Of a DNA stretch of 64,000 nt, positions 10,312 through 19,554 are shown one piece after another. Under the pieces are notes generated by a model that had not been told where the DNA came from, searched no databases, and worked only from the letters and a program-made list of their open reading frames with translations. The translations under genes and the position numbers were made by a program. Every line of letters begins with the position of its first letter. Position 1 is the first letter of the stretch. The stretch is from Nostoc cf. commune SO-36 (GTDB lineage Bacteria > Cyanobacteriota > Cyanobacteriia > Cyanobacteriales > Nostocaceae), in contig NZ_AP025732.1 in NCBI RefSeq assembly GCF_023734775.1, forward strand, positions 1,426,001 to 1,490,000. Direction: 5' to 3'.

Positions 10312-11798
10312 GCTTTATCCAAAGACACTGTTGCTACTACGTTTTGGGTATTCACCATTGCTGTAACTGTTGGTTCAGTCCAGCGAACTAACCAACTAGG
10401 TTGAATGCCGAAAATCACAATCAGCACAGCTAAAATTGCAGCTGGGATGCGATCGCTCCAATACACACGTGGTAAGTTGGTAACTTGTGCAGACAAGCGT
10501 CCAAAAAAGGCGCGGTTGACGAGAATTAAAAAGTAAACTGCTGTTAAACCAGTACCAAGCATACATAGCAAGGTTTGCACTGGGAAAACTGGAAAACTCC
10601 CCCGATAAACTACGAATTCGGAAATAAAGCCTATCATTCCCGGTATACCAGCACTAGCCATGACTCCGACAATCATCAAGCTACCAATTACTGGCATACC
10701 TCGTTCTGGGTTCAGCAATCCTTGGATGACGTCTAAGTCTCGGCTTCCGGCTTTTTTATACACAACCCCGACAAGCAAAAATAGCATTGCGGAAATCAAA
10801 CCGTGGCTAATCATTTGCATTACAGCACCCAACACACTTAAAGGTGTAGCCGCCGCCGCCGCTAAAAGCACATAACCCATGTGTCCAATGGAGCTGTATG
10901 CTACCATTTTTTTCATATCGGTTTGAGCGATCGCGCAGGATGAACCATACAGCACACTTACCACTGCCCAAGTCGCCAACCAAGGAGCCAGATAACTCCA
11001 CGCTTCTGGTAACAAGTTCATGCCAAATCGCAGTAAACCGTAAGTTCCCAATTTCAACAGCACCCCAGCCAACAACACTGAAATCGGTGTGGAAGCTTCA
11101 ACGTGAGCATCTGGCAACCAAGTATGGAAGGGAACTAAGGGAATTTTAATCCCAAAACCGATCAAAACTCCCGCTAGCAATAAAAGCTGTGTTGCTAAAG
11201 GTAAAGTTGTCGTGTTCAAGGTTGCTAGTGCAAAGCTAGAGGAACCACTCAGCCAAACAATGCCGAGGAAACTTGCTAAAATCAAGATTCCCGAAACGGC
11301 TGTATAAATGAGAAATTTTGTCGCAGCATAACCCCGCTTCGCGCCACCCCAAATGGCTATCAACAAATACAACGGAATCAGTTCTAATTCGTAAAATAGG
11401 AAAAATAGCAGTAAATCCTGTGCTAGAAAGGCTCCAGTTACCCCAGCACTTAATAATAGTATCAAAGAGTAATAAAATTTAGGACGCTGTAGCGATTCAT
11501 CGCTGCTGTAAATGGCAATGCAAGTTAACAATCCACTTAAAACCAGCAACGGCAAAGATAAACCATCTATTCCCAGGTTATAATTCAAGCCTAAAACATC
11601 TACCCAAGGGAGAGACTCGGCAAATTGTTGAGTAATTTCCCCTGGATGGAACTGAATAGCTAGTACAATTGTCCACAAGAAAGCGATAATGGCAAAGACC
11701 AAAGCCACCCCACGGGAGAATTTCCCACTGATGCCAGAGGGGGAGAAACCAATTAAAGCTGCGCCGATTAATGGCACTAGAATCAAAACACTAAGCAT
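10293..11798 (-). CDS. ndhD4: NDH-1 subunit NdhD4 (proton-translocating, CO2 uptake type)
   Basis: A 501-residue, very hydrophobic antiporter-like subunit of NDH-1 with about 14 membrane segments. Conserved family segments are seen: FLFYELELIPLYLLIAIWGG (key Glu), GFGIKIPLVPFHTWLPDAHVEASTPISVLLAGVLLKLGTYGLLRFG (the broken-helix Lys and His region) and SIGHMGYVLL. Placement between ndhF and a cup gene identifies it as a specialised NdhD3/D4 subunit of a CO2-uptake complex, and the CupB-type neighbour favours D4. ndhF4 lies 84 bases upstream across a G-rich tandem repeat. Confidence 0.88.
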   Translation of the reverse strand: MLSVLILVPLIGAALIGFSPSGISGKFSRGVALVFAIIAFLWTIVLAIQFHPGEITQQFAESLPWVDVLGLNYNLGIDGLSLPLLVLSGLLTCIAIYSSDESLQRPKFYYSLILLLSAGVTGAFLAQDLLLFFLFYELELIPLYLLIAIWGGAKRGYAATKFLIYTAVSGILILASFLGIVWLSGSSSFALATLNTTTLPLATQLLLLAGVLIGFGIKIPLVPFHTWLPDAHVEASTPISVLLAGVLLKLGTYGLLRFGMNLLPEAWSYLAPWLATWAVVSVLYGSSCAIAQTDMKKMVAYSSIGHMGYVLLAAAAATPLSVLGAVMQMISHGLISAMLFLLVGVVYKKAGSRDLDVIQGLLNPERGMPVIGSLMIVGVMASAGIPGMIGFISEFVVYRGSFPVFPVQTLLCMLGTGLTAVYFLILVNRAFFGRLSAQVTNLPRVYWSDRIPAAILAVLIVIFGIQPSWLVRWTEPTVTAMVNTQNVVATVSLDKAMGTGD

Positions 11799-11811
11799 AG
11801 ACGGAATTTAG

Positions 11812-11878
11812 GTAAGGGGAGTAGGGGAGGCAGGGGAGGCAGGGGGAGAATAATAACTTTTAACTCCTAACTCCTAAG
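11812..11878. repeat. G-rich tandem repeat between ndhF4 and ndhD4
   Basis: Tandem GGGGAGGCA units (11815-11848), then AACTCCTAACTCCTAA. Placed inside the presumed operon; no terminator-like T-run is seen. Confidence 0.7.
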
Positions 11879-11882
11879 TCAG

Positions 11883-13739
11883 TTAAAAAGGCAATTTATT
11901 CAGTAAACCCAATGACCAGCTGATGAAAAAACCCAGGACGCTGACAACTGCTAGGATGGTCAACATATAGCCTTGGGATTGCCCAGAAATGCTGTATTTT
12001 AAAGTTTGTCCGCCGAAAATTGTCGCAAAGCCAACCAAGTTTACAAAACCGTCAACTAAGTAGCGATCGCTCCACGCAGAAACCTTAGATAGCAGTGCTA
12101 CTGCACTTACCACGGTTACACGATAAACTCGGTCAATATAAAAATCATAACCTAACAAGTCTTGCAGAAATCTCCACGCCAAGATTCTGGATCTTGACCA
12201 AGCTTTGTGCAGATGAACTGTACAACCTACAACTATTCCCACTACGGTAGATCCAAACAAGGCTAACACCACATACCAATTAATACTTTCCCAATCGGGC
12301 AATAAGTACCATTGCTGTAGCATCAGAGGTAAAAGCAAAGTCAGCACTGTTAAAAACACCATTGGCAAGGCCATCTGCCAACCTACTTCTGGTGTGCGAC
12401 GGGTCTTTTGTTGCGGTTTACCCCAGAAGACTAATCTAAATACTCTGGTCAAATTTAATGCTGTCAAGCCATTGACTAATACTAAAACCCCAATTACCCA
12501 AGGGCTAATATTTACGAAACCATCGGCCCATGCTAACATTGCCCAGAAACTTCCCAAGGGTAGCAGTGTTACCATCCCGGCTGAACCAACTACAAAAGCA
12601 GTGGTGGTGGCTGGCATCCGTGACCACAAACCGCCCATTTCTGTTAAATCTTGGCTTTGGGTAGTCAAGATAACTGAACCGGAACTCATGAATAATAATG
12701 CTTTGGCGATCGCATGAGTTAACAGCAACATCAAGGCTACGCCCCCTTGCTGCAACCCCACCGCCAAAAATGCTAACCCCATGTATGCACTGGTGGAATG
12801 AGATAGCGATCGCTTAATGTCAATTTGAGCTATGGATACTAATGTGGCCCCAATCGCTGTCACCGTACCCATGACTACCAAGGCATTCAAGGCAACTGGC
12901 GATAGGGCTAACAATGGTTGAAATTTATACAGCAAATAAGCACCACCAGCTACGACTAGAGAGTTTCGCATTACTGAGGCGGGGTTGGGCCCTTCCATTG
13001 CCTCATCTAACCACAGGTGCAGTGGAAATTGGGCGCATTTACCAGCAGGCCCAGCAATTAACGCCAACCCCAACAACGCCGATGTCATTGGACTTAAATT
13101 AGCTGTTTGTGCCCACTCATATAAATTTGAAAAGTTCAAACTCCCAGCTAGAGTGGAAAGTGTCACTACAGCCATCAGTAGCAACAAGTCACCCACCCGT
13201 TTAGTCCAAAATGCATCCCGCGCCGCAGTCACTACTAGGGGTTGAGCATACCAGAACCCCACCAACAAGTATGTTGAAAGTGTCAAGACTTCTAAAAGGG
13301 CATAGCTAAGAAACAAAGAATCACTGATCGCTAGACCACTCAGCGCTGCCTCAAAAAATCCCATCAGCGCGAAGAAACGGGCCAATGACCAGTCCTTTTC
13401 CATGTAACCCAGAGCGTAAACTTGTGCCAGTAGGCTTAATCCCGTAATTAAAACTGTTGCCCCAATACTGACTGGCGATAGTTCCAAGCTCAATGATAAA
13501 TCTAGATCAGCAGCTTTGAACCAGGAAACTATTAAGTTTTGTGGCTCTCTATCCCAGATGTTTTTAAATACAAACAGGCTATGAATAAAAGCTAGAATGG
13601 TCGTCAACAAGTTGATGTATGCCGCAGGTCTTGGCCCTGTTCGCTGAATTATTCCTATTCCCCACGGCAATGTCAAAATTGCGCCAAGTATGCTATAAAA
13701 AGGCACAAACCAACTTGTTGAAAAGAAAAATTGATCCAT
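11883..13739 (-). CDS. ndhF4: NDH-1 subunit NdhF4 (CO2 uptake type)
   Basis: A 618-residue membrane protein homologous to NuoL/NdhF. Seen: many membrane segments, LEVLTLSTYLLVGFWYA, the conserved channel region GLALIAGPAGKCAQFPLHLWLDEAMEGPNPASVMRNSLVVAGGAYLLYKF, and the Lys/His helix SIAQIDIKRSLSHSTSAYMGLAFLAVG. First gene of the ndhF4-ndhD4-cupB set, transcribed away from the carboxysome genes. The same divergent arrangement is known in Anabaena. The complex drives light-dependent CO2 hydration, supplying bicarbonate for the carboxysomes encoded next door. Confidence 0.88.
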   Translation of the reverse strand: MDQFFFSTSWFVPFYSILGAILTLPWGIGIIQRTGPRPAAYINLLTTILAFIHSLFVFKNIWDREPQNLIVSWFKAADLDLSLSLELSPVSIGATVLITGLSLLAQVYALGYMEKDWSLARFFALMGFFEAALSGLAISDSLFLSYALLEVLTLSTYLLVGFWYAQPLVVTAARDAFWTKRVGDLLLLMAVVTLSTLAGSLNFSNLYEWAQTANLSPMTSALLGLALIAGPAGKCAQFPLHLWLDEAMEGPNPASVMRNSLVVAGGAYLLYKFQPLLALSPVALNALVVMGTVTAIGATLVSIAQIDIKRSLSHSTSAYMGLAFLAVGLQQGGVALMLLLTHAIAKALLFMSSGSVILTTQSQDLTEMGGLWSRMPATTTAFVVGSAGMVTLLPLGSFWAMLAWADGFVNISPWVIGVLVLVNGLTALNLTRVFRLVFWGKPQQKTRRTPEVGWQMALPMVFLTVLTLLLPLMLQQWYLLPDWESINWYVVLALFGSTVVGIVVGCTVHLHKAWSRSRILAWRFLQDLLGYDFYIDRVYRVTVVSAVALLSKVSAWSDRYLVDGFVNLVGFATIFGGQTLKYSISGQSQGYMLTILAVVSVLGFFISWSLGLLNKLPF

Positions 13740-14397
13740 TTAAATTTACCTTGACAACTTAGCTTTGATTTTAAAAAATACTTAAAACAATTATTTATTT
13801 AATAAAATTAATCTACCAATAATTCGATGTTTTTTACTAGATTTTAACCTATTTTTTTAAGAAGTATTTTTACTTAATTTACTCCATCAAACATAAACAA
13901 AATATAACTTTACATAAGCAAAAGCATTTACTAGCCTTAACATTACTTTCATTTTTACATTTGTCTTTCTACTTTCAGCAAGGTACTTTATAAGATATAT
14001 TTGAAAAAATTATCTATAATTTCACTTAGTCTTTACTACACACAACAATACTGGACGAAAGATAGATACAGTAAAACACACAGCCACTGCTTGCCCCTCG
14101 CCAGATAGAATTAGCCTTGGTTATGAATGTCGTTTTATAAATGTAATAAAGGAATTATAAAGCATAAGTGGTCGCTCTAGGAATCAGTGAACTTTAATTG
14201 CCCAGAAAGACAGATAAAGTTTTGTTAAGTTTTTTAAAACTTTCTTATCATAAACTATTATAGTAATTTATGTTGCCAGGGACGCCAAGCTTTCCTATGC
14301 TTAATTTGGAAGTGTTTTCTTAACTCTTAAGATAAAGCCCTCCCCGTCAAAAATTTCAAGACAGTACTGATTAGATTCATTTTGTAGGAGTTCTGCG
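13740..14397. other. Divergent ndhF4-ccmK2 promoter region
   Basis: About 660 AT-rich bases with no gene. It must carry the promoters of both CO2-related operons. The ccmK2 ribosome binding site (TAGGAG, about 14387) ends it. I see no confident operator for the LysR-type regulator encoded at 19555. Confidence 0.6.
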
Positions 14398-14706
14398 ATG
14401 CCAATTGCAGTTGGGATGATTGAAACGAAAGGCTTTCCAGCAGTCGTGGAAGCTGCTGACGCGATGGTGAAAGCCGCCCGTGTCACTTTAGTAGGCTATG
14501 AGAAAATTGGTAGCGCTCGTGTCACCGTCATAGTTAGGGGAGATGTATCGGAAGTTCAAGCTTCTGTAGCAGCTGGAGTTGAAGCAGCGAAAAGAGTCTT
14601 TGGTGGTGAAGTGTTATCCACTCACATCATTGCTCGTCCTCACGAAAACTTGGAATACGTCTTGCCGATACGTTACACAGAAGCTGTGGAACAATTCCGT
14701 ACTTAA
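14398..14706 (+). CDS. ccmK2: Carboxysome shell hexamer protein CcmK2
   Basis: A 102-residue single BMC-domain shell protein that assembles as hexamers tiling the carboxysome facets. Family sequence runs from end to end ([52 protein letters not shown]...[16 protein letters not shown]), with the pore motif KIGS. First gene of the ccm operon; a GGAG site lies about eight bases upstream. I assign K2 because it is first in the operon and lacks the longer tail of its neighbour; the K1/K2 naming is less sure than the family. Confidence 0.9.
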   Translation: MPIAVGMIETKGFPAVVEAADAMVKAARVTLVGYEKIGSARVTVIVRGDVSEVQASVAAGVEAAKRVFGGEVLSTHIIARPHENLEYVLPIRYTEAVEQFRT

Positions 14707-14731
14707 AAGCTGTTTAAACAAAGTAATTAAC

Positions 14732-14760
14732 GCTCTTTACCTGAAAAGAGCATCACTTTT
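14732..14760 (+). terminator. Hairpin between ccmK2 and ccmK1
   Basis: GCTCTTT and AAAGAGC (14732-14738, 14745-14751) form a perfect 7-bp stem with a 6-base loop, followed by ATCACTTTT. It may be a partial terminator or an RNA-processing site that sets a higher dose of the first CcmK. Confidence 0.45.
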
Positions 14761-14798
14761 GTCCAAGGCTAAAAACAATAAAAAAGGGATTAAAACTA

Positions 14799-15143
14799 AT
14801 GTCAATTGCAGTAGGAATGGTTGAAACACTAGGCTTTCCAGCAGTCGTGGAAGCTGCTGATGCAATGGTGAAAGCTGCTCGCGTCACTTTAGTAGGTTAC
14901 GAAAAAATCGGTAGTGGTAGGGTGACAGTGATTGTCCGGGGTGACGTTTCCGAAGTGCAAGCTTCTGTAGGCGCAGGTGTTGAATCTGTAAAGCGAGTTA
15001 ACGGCGGACAAGTGCTGTCTACTCATATCATTGCTCGTCCTCACGAAAACTTGGAATACGTCCTGCCAATTCGTTATACCGAAGATGTAGAGCAGTTCCG
15101 GGAAAATGTGAATGCAATTCGTCCTTTCGGTAGAAGACCGTAA
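14799..15143 (+). CDS. ccmK1: Carboxysome shell hexamer protein CcmK1
   Basis: A 114-residue BMC-domain protein about 90% identical to the preceding CcmK over its length, with pore motif KIGS and a longer C-terminal tail ([14 protein letters not shown]). The tail is the usual difference between CcmK1 and CcmK2. It lies 92 bases after ccmK2 and 6 bases before ccmL, so it is in the same operon. The near-identity suggests a tandem duplication whose products form facets together. Confidence 0.9.
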   Translation: MSIAVGMVETLGFPAVVEAADAMVKAARVTLVGYEKIGSGRVTVIVRGDVSEVQASVGAGVESVKRVNGGQVLSTHIIARPHENLEYVLPIRYTEDVEQFRENVNAIRPFGRRP

Positions 15144-15149
15144 TTTGTA

Positions 15150-15452
15150 ATGCAAATTGCCAAAGTTCGCGGCACAGTAGTTAGCACCCAAAAAGATCCA
15201 ACTCTTAGAGGTGTGAAACTACTGTTGTTACAATTAGTAGATGAAAACGGCAATATCCTACCAGAGTATGAAGTAGCAGCAGATATTGTGGGAGCAGGAG
15301 TAGATGAGTGGGTACTCATCACTCGTGGTAGTGCCGCTCGTCAAGTTGTTGGCAATGAACAGCGTCCATTGGATGCAGCAGTGGTGGCGATCATAGATAC
15401 TATTTACGTTGAAGATCGCCTAATTTACAGCAAAAAAGATCAATATCGATAG
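15150..15452 (+). CDS. ccmL: Carboxysome vertex pentamer protein CcmL
   Basis: A 100-residue EutN/CcmL-family protein that forms pentamers closing the vertices of the icosahedral shell. Seen: MQIAKVRGTVVSTQKDPTLRGVKLLLLQLVD, ...AADIVGAGVDEWVLITRGSAARQV and the C-terminal DAAVVAIIDTIYVEDRLIYSK, all characteristic. The start is 6 bases after ccmK1, indicating tight coupling. Its stop codon lies in the first unit of a tandem heptamer repeat. Confidence 0.96.
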   Translation: MQIAKVRGTVVSTQKDPTLRGVKLLLLQLVDENGNILPEYEVAADIVGAGVDEWVLITRGSAARQVVGNEQRPLDAAVVAIIDTIYVEDRLIYSKKDQYR

Positions 15453-15491
15453 TCATTAGTCATTGGTCATTAGTCATTAGTCATTAGTCAT
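15450..15491. repeat. Short tandem heptamer repeat, (TAGTCAT)x6
   Basis: Six units (one TGGTCAT variant) start at the ccmL stop codon. Same unit, in another phase, as the repeat after petH, which suggests dispersal within the genome. Confidence 0.85.
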
Positions 15492-15561
15492 TACCTCTCG
15501 ACAAATGACAAAGGGCAAATGACTTATGACAACTGACAGGCAATACAGGAGGAGTCTCGCG

Positions 15562-17565
15562 ATGGCAGTCCGCAGCACGGCGGCACCCCCAACCCCGTGG
15601 TCAAGGAATTTAGCTGAACCCAAAGTCGATAAAACTGCCTTTGTACATTCATTCTCCAATCTAATTGGAGATGTACGAATAGGTGCAAATGTAATCGTTG
15701 CTCCGGGGACTACGATTAGAGCGGATGAAGGCACACCTTTTTATCTTGGTGAAAACACTAATATTCAAGATGGTGTTGTGATTCATGGGTTGGAGCAAGG
15801 CCGAGTAATTGGCGATGACCAAAACCAATACTCTGTATGGATTGGTAAAAACACTTGCATTACCCACATGGCTCTAATTCACGGGCCAGCCTATGTAGGG
15901 GATAATTCCTTCATTGGCTTTCGCTCGACGGTGTTTAATGCCAGAGTGGGTGAAGGTTGCATTGTCATGATGCACGCTTTAATTCAAGACGTAGAGATTC
16001 CCCCTGGTAAATATGTACCTTCGGGAGCGATAATTACCAGCCAGCAGCAAGCTGACCGCTTGCCAGATGTGCAAGATCAGGATAAAGAATTTTCTCATCA
16101 TGTGGTTGGGATTAATCAAGCATTACGAGCTGGTTATCTCTGTGCTGCGGATAGCAAATGTATAGCACCCATTCGGGATGAGAACGCTAAATCTTATACA
16201 GGTAATGGTATTACTGTTTTAGAGTTGGAAAGGAGTAGTGAAGTGGCGAGCAATAGCTTGGGTGCAGAAACAATAGATCAGTTACGGTATCTATTAGAGC
16301 AAGGGTATAAGATTGGTACGGAACATGTAGACCAAAGACGGTTCCGCACAGGTTCTTGGACTAGCTGTCAGCCAATCGAACCGAGATCAATCGGTGAAGC
16401 GATCGCAGCATTAGAAAGCTGTGTAAATGATCATAGCGGCGAGTATGTCCGACTGTTTGGCATTGACAAAGATAGACGGCGTGTGCTAGAAGCCATTATC
16501 CAACGTCCCGATGATGATGCAAAACCAGCTACCAGTTTTAAAGCTCCAGCTAGTAGTCATAGCAATGGCGGTTACAGCAGCAGTAATGGTAACGGTAACG
16601 GTTCTAGCAGTGGCAAAGTCAGTGGCGACACTCTAGAGCAAATCCGCCACTTGTTGGCAGGTGGTTACAAAATTGGCATGGAACACGTAGATGAACGTCG
16701 TTTCCGCACCGGTTCCTGGACTAGTTGCAAGCCAATTGAAGCAACTTCCACAAATCAAGTCATCTCCGCTTTGGAAGAATGTATAGCAAGCCATCAAGGC
16801 GAGTATGTACGTTTAATCGGTATTGATACCAAAGCCAAACGGCGGGTATTGGAGACTATTATCCAACGTCCAAATGGTCAAGTAGCTTCCTCTGGTGGTC
16901 AGAAATCATTTACTACTGGTGCAGCATCCTCTGGTACGGCAACAGCTACCAGTACCCGCCTGAGTGGTGAAGTAGTAGACCAACTCCGAAATTTATTGGC
17001 TGGTGGCTCGAAAATTAGCCTTGAACACGTAGATGAGCGCCGCTTCCGTACAGGTTCCTGGACTAGTACGGGTCAAATTCAAGCCTCCTCAGAAAGAGAA
17101 GCGATCGCCGCCGTAGAAAGACAACTCGGCGAATATCCAGGGGAATATGTGCGTTTAATTGGTATTGACCCTAAAGCCAAACGGCGCGTATTAGAGACCA
17201 TTATCCAACGTCCAAATGGTCAAGTCGCTTCTTCTGGTGGTGGTAGTCAGAAATCATTTGCCACTAGTGCAGCACCTTCTGCCACAGCAACAGCTACCAG
17301 TACCCGTTTGAGTACAGAAGTAGTAGGCCAACTCCGGCAATTATTGGCTGGTGGCTCGAAAATTAGCATTGAACACGTAGATCAACGCCGCTTCCGTACA
17401 GGTTCTTGGACTAGTACCGGTCAAATTCAAGCCTCCTCAGAAAGAGAAGCGATCGCCGCCGTAGAAAAGCAACTCGGCGAATATCCAGGGGAATATGTGC
17501 GCTTAATTGGTGTTGATCCTAAAGCCAAGCGTCGGGTATTAGAAACAATTATTCAACGCCCATAG
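15562..17565 (+). CDS. ccmM: Carboxysome assembly protein CcmM (gamma-CA plus four SSUL domains)
   Basis: Scaffold that gathers Rubisco in the beta-carboxysome. Start ATG 15562 ([16 protein letters not shown]) follows GGAGGAG. Residues 20-200 form a left-handed beta-helix gamma-carbonic anhydrase with candidate zinc histidines ([12 protein letters not shown]) and the Cys194-Cys200 pair (LCAADSKC) needed for activity in known active CcmM. Four Rubisco-small-subunit-like repeats follow, each starting [14 protein letters not shown] and containing [10 protein letters not shown] and RRVLE(A/T)IIQRP, with Ser/Gly/Thr linkers. Repeats 1 and 2 carry the redox cysteine pair (TSC...C); repeats 3 and 4 do not. 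Total 667 residues. A second start inside the gene is listed separately. Confidence 0.97.
   Translation: MAVRSTAAPPTPWSRNLAEPKVDKTAFVHSFSNLIGDVRIGANVIVAPGTTIRADEGTPFYLGENTNIQDGVVIHGLEQGRVIGDDQNQYSVWIGKNTCITHMALIHGPAYVGDNSFIGFRSTVFNARVGEGCIVMMHALIQDVEIPPGKYVPSGAIITSQQQADRLPDVQDQDKEFSHHVVGINQALRAGYLCAADSKCIAPIRDENAKSYTGNGITVLELERSSEVASNSLGAETIDQLRYLLEQGYKIGTEHVDQRRFRTGSWTSCQPIEPRSIGEAIAALESCVNDHSGEYVRLFGIDKDRRRVLEAIIQRPDDDAKPATSFKAPASSHSNGGYSSSNGNGNGSSSGKVSGDTLEQIRHLLAGGYKIGMEHVDERRFRTGSWTSCKPIEATSTNQVISALEECIASHQGEYVRLIGIDTKAKRRVLETIIQRPNGQVASSGGQKSFTTGAASSGTATATSTRLSGEVVDQLRNLLAGGSKISLEHVDERRFRTGSWTSTGQIQASSEREAIAAVERQLGEYPGEYVRLIGIDPKAKRRVLETIIQRPNGQVASSGGGSQKSFATSAAPSATATATSTRLSTEVVGQLRQLLAGGSKISIEHVDQRRFRTGSWTSTGQIQASSEREAIAAVEKQLGEYPGEYVRLIGVDPKAKRRVLETIIQRP
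16230..16245 (+). promoter_or_regulatory. Internal ribosome binding site and GTG start for short CcmM
   Basis: AAGGAG at 16230-16235 lies seven bases before an in-frame GTG at 16243 (codon 228), between the gamma-CA domain and the first SSUL repeat. Starting here gives a 440-residue protein of four SSUL domains only, the equivalent of the short CcmM (M35) known in Synechococcus. Confidence 0.75.
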
Positions 17566-17695
17566 TAGGGAGTGGGGAATGAGGCATTGGTCATTGGTAG
17601 ATTAATCAATAAATAATTCTTCTTCTCCTGCCTCCCCTGCTCCCCCTGCTCCCTCATCTCCATTCCCCACTCCGGCTTCCGAGGTTAAAATTTCC
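17566..17695. repeat. ccmM-ccmN spacer with C-rich tandem repeat and long inverted repeat
   Basis: GGAGTGGGGAATG (17569-17581) is repeated inverted as CATTCCCCACTCC (17661-17673). Between them lie CTGCCTCCCCTGCTCCCCC units. It is a dispersed repeat type in these genomes; it may fold in the mRNA between the two genes. Confidence 0.65.
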
Positions 17696-18463
17696 ATGTC
17701 TGTGCCGCTACTGCGCCTCAGCAATAACTTTGATACTTACATTAGTGGTGAGGTGACTATTCATCCAAGCGCGGTACTTGCACCTGGGGTGATCCTCCAA
17801 GCGGCTGTAAACAGCAAGATCATCATTGGGCCAGGGGTCTGTATTGGTATGGGAGCAATTCTCCAAGTCCATGAAGGCATCCTAGAGGTAGAAGCAGGTG
17901 CAAACCTAGGAGCCGGGTTTTTGATGGTTGGCAAGGGCAAAATTGGAGCAAATGCTTGTATTGGTTCAGCGACAACAGTTTTTAACTATTCGGTTGAACC
18001 TGGACAAGTAGTACCACCTGCTTCAATTTTAGGAGACACCAGTAGGCAGATTGCCCCAACAAAAGAACCGGAACCATCTACAAGTAACCCAGCTTCTACA
18101 AGTGTGTCACCGCCGAAGGAAGAGGAAAATGGCTCAGGTGGAGTTAAGGAAAAGGCAGTTTCCTCTAACTTCTCAGCTTCGGCTTTTGTAGATTTCAAAC
18201 AAAACAAGTCGATTTCTTACTTTAAATCTCCTGCCACTGCCGAAAGTAATTCTCCTCCCGTGGAGGAACCTACCAATGATGCTAACTCTACCTTGCAGGA
18301 AGCCGCCCAACCGTCTACAGAGCATAACTTAGACCCCAATCAGCCGCCCGCAGAATCCCCTAACGGTTTTGGGACTCAAATTTATGGACAAGGGAGCATA
18401 AACAGACTGTTGACCACACTGTTTCCTCATAGACAATCCTTGAGCGACTCAAATGACGATTAG
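17696..18463 (+). CDS. ccmN: Carboxysome assembly protein CcmN
   Basis: Bridges CcmM to the shell. Residues 15-115 carry hexapeptide repeats of a left-handed beta-helix (VTIHPSAVLAPGVILQAAV, IGPGVCIGMGAIL, GKIGANACIGSATTVFN). Residues 120-230 form a Pro/Ser/Glu-rich linker of low complexity, and the last 25 or so residues (GQGSINRLLTTLFPHRQSL) form the amphipathic encapsulation helix that binds CcmK2. The 255-residue length is usual for filamentous strains. Lies in the ccm operon after a 130-base repeat spacer. Confidence 0.93.
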   Translation: MSVPLLRLSNNFDTYISGEVTIHPSAVLAPGVILQAAVNSKIIIGPGVCIGMGAILQVHEGILEVEAGANLGAGFLMVGKGKIGANACIGSATTVFNYSVEPGQVVPPASILGDTSRQIAPTKEPEPSTSNPASTSVSPPKEEENGSGGVKEKAVSSNFSASAFVDFKQNKSISYFKSPATAESNSPPVEEPTNDANSTLQEAAQPSTEHNLDPNQPPAESPNGFGTQIYGQGSINRLLTTLFPHRQSLSDSNDD

Positions 18464-18520
18464 TCCGAGTAAGTGTTAATTGTAAGTTGTCGGCTTTTTC
18501 CGTATTTTGGAGAATTCATC

Positions 18521-19309
18521 ATGGAAACATACAATCAACGGCCTATTCGTACCATCGAGGGAACTAGTAGTCACGAAACCTATCAGGATACTGCTTTGGG
18601 TTTAGTTTCTACCCGCAGCTTTCCGGCGATCGTTGGGACGGCGGATATGATGCTGAAATCAGCCGGCGTTCACCTGGTTGGGTATGAAAAAATTGGTGGC
18701 GGTTATTGTACTGCGATCGTCCGGGGTGGAATTGCTGATGTGCGTCTGGCGGTAGAATCAGGTGTGCAAACGGCTGAACAGTTTGGTCAGTTAGTTTCTA
18801 GTTTGGTGATTGCCCGACCTTATCCCAACCTAGATATAGTCCTTCCCATCACAACTCGTTTCACTAAATTAATGCAAGAGGGCAATTCCAGCCGTCTGAG
18901 TAACCAAGCAATTGGTTTGGTAGAAACGCGAGGATTTCCCGCGATGGTCGGAGCGTGTGATGCCATGCTCAAAGCTGCTGATGTTCATTTAGCAGCTTAT
19001 GAGAAAATTGGTGGGGGGTTGTGTACAGCCATTATTCGTGGTTCCGTAGCAAATGTGGCGGTAGCAGTAGAAGCGGGAATGTTTGAAGCAGAACGTATTG
19101 GGGAATTGAATGCAGTGATGGTAATTCCTCGGCCGTTAGACGAAATGGAGTTAACCTTGCCATTAGCAAGTTGCTGGATAGAAGAACGCGAACCATTAAA
19201 CTTGCCAGTGAATATTAAAGAACAAGTTGCGGAAATCGAGGTACTAAGATTACCAGACTTAACCAAGCTACCGACAAAAGTTCAAGAAGAATTATGGAAT
19301 GATGAATGA
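18521..19309 (+). CDS. ccmO: Tandem BMC-domain shell protein CcmO
   Basis: Shell component of the carboxysome, with two BMC domains that pack as trimers. The start ATG 18521 (METYNQRPIRTIEG) is preceded by TTTGGAG. Domain 1, about residues 28-112, contains [36 protein letters not shown]. Domain 2, about residues 128-212, contains IGLVETRGFPAMVGACDAMLKAADVHLAAYEKIGGG. The 50-residue tail is acidic. Last structural gene of the ccm run, just before the LysR gene. In several cyanobacteria ccmO is elsewhere, so this complete cluster is informative. Confidence 0.9.
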   Translation: METYNQRPIRTIEGTSSHETYQDTALGLVSTRSFPAIVGTADMMLKSAGVHLVGYEKIGGGYCTAIVRGGIADVRLAVESGVQTAEQFGQLVSSLVIARPYPNLDIVLPITTRFTKLMQEGNSSRLSNQAIGLVETRGFPAMVGACDAMLKAADVHLAAYEKIGGGLCTAIIRGSVANVAVAVEAGMFEAERIGELNAVMVIPRPLDEMELTLPLASCWIEEREPLNLPVNIKEQVAEIEVLRLPDLTKLPTKVQEELWNDE

Positions 19310-19554
19310 TGATAGATGAATTTTGGAAAATCCTCATTCAGCATTCATCGGGAGATGGAAGGCATCTTACGCTTTAGCTGTTCTGATAATAGCTTCTTGA
19401 ATCCATAAAGAAAATACCTTTATATTAATATAAAGAATAGATTTTTATCTATGATAAAACTCGTAACTTTCTGTGAGGGTCACTATATCATTTGCTAGTG
19501 TTCAGTAATACTAGTTTTATATCTATATAATCGCTATATACAGGAGAATCACCC

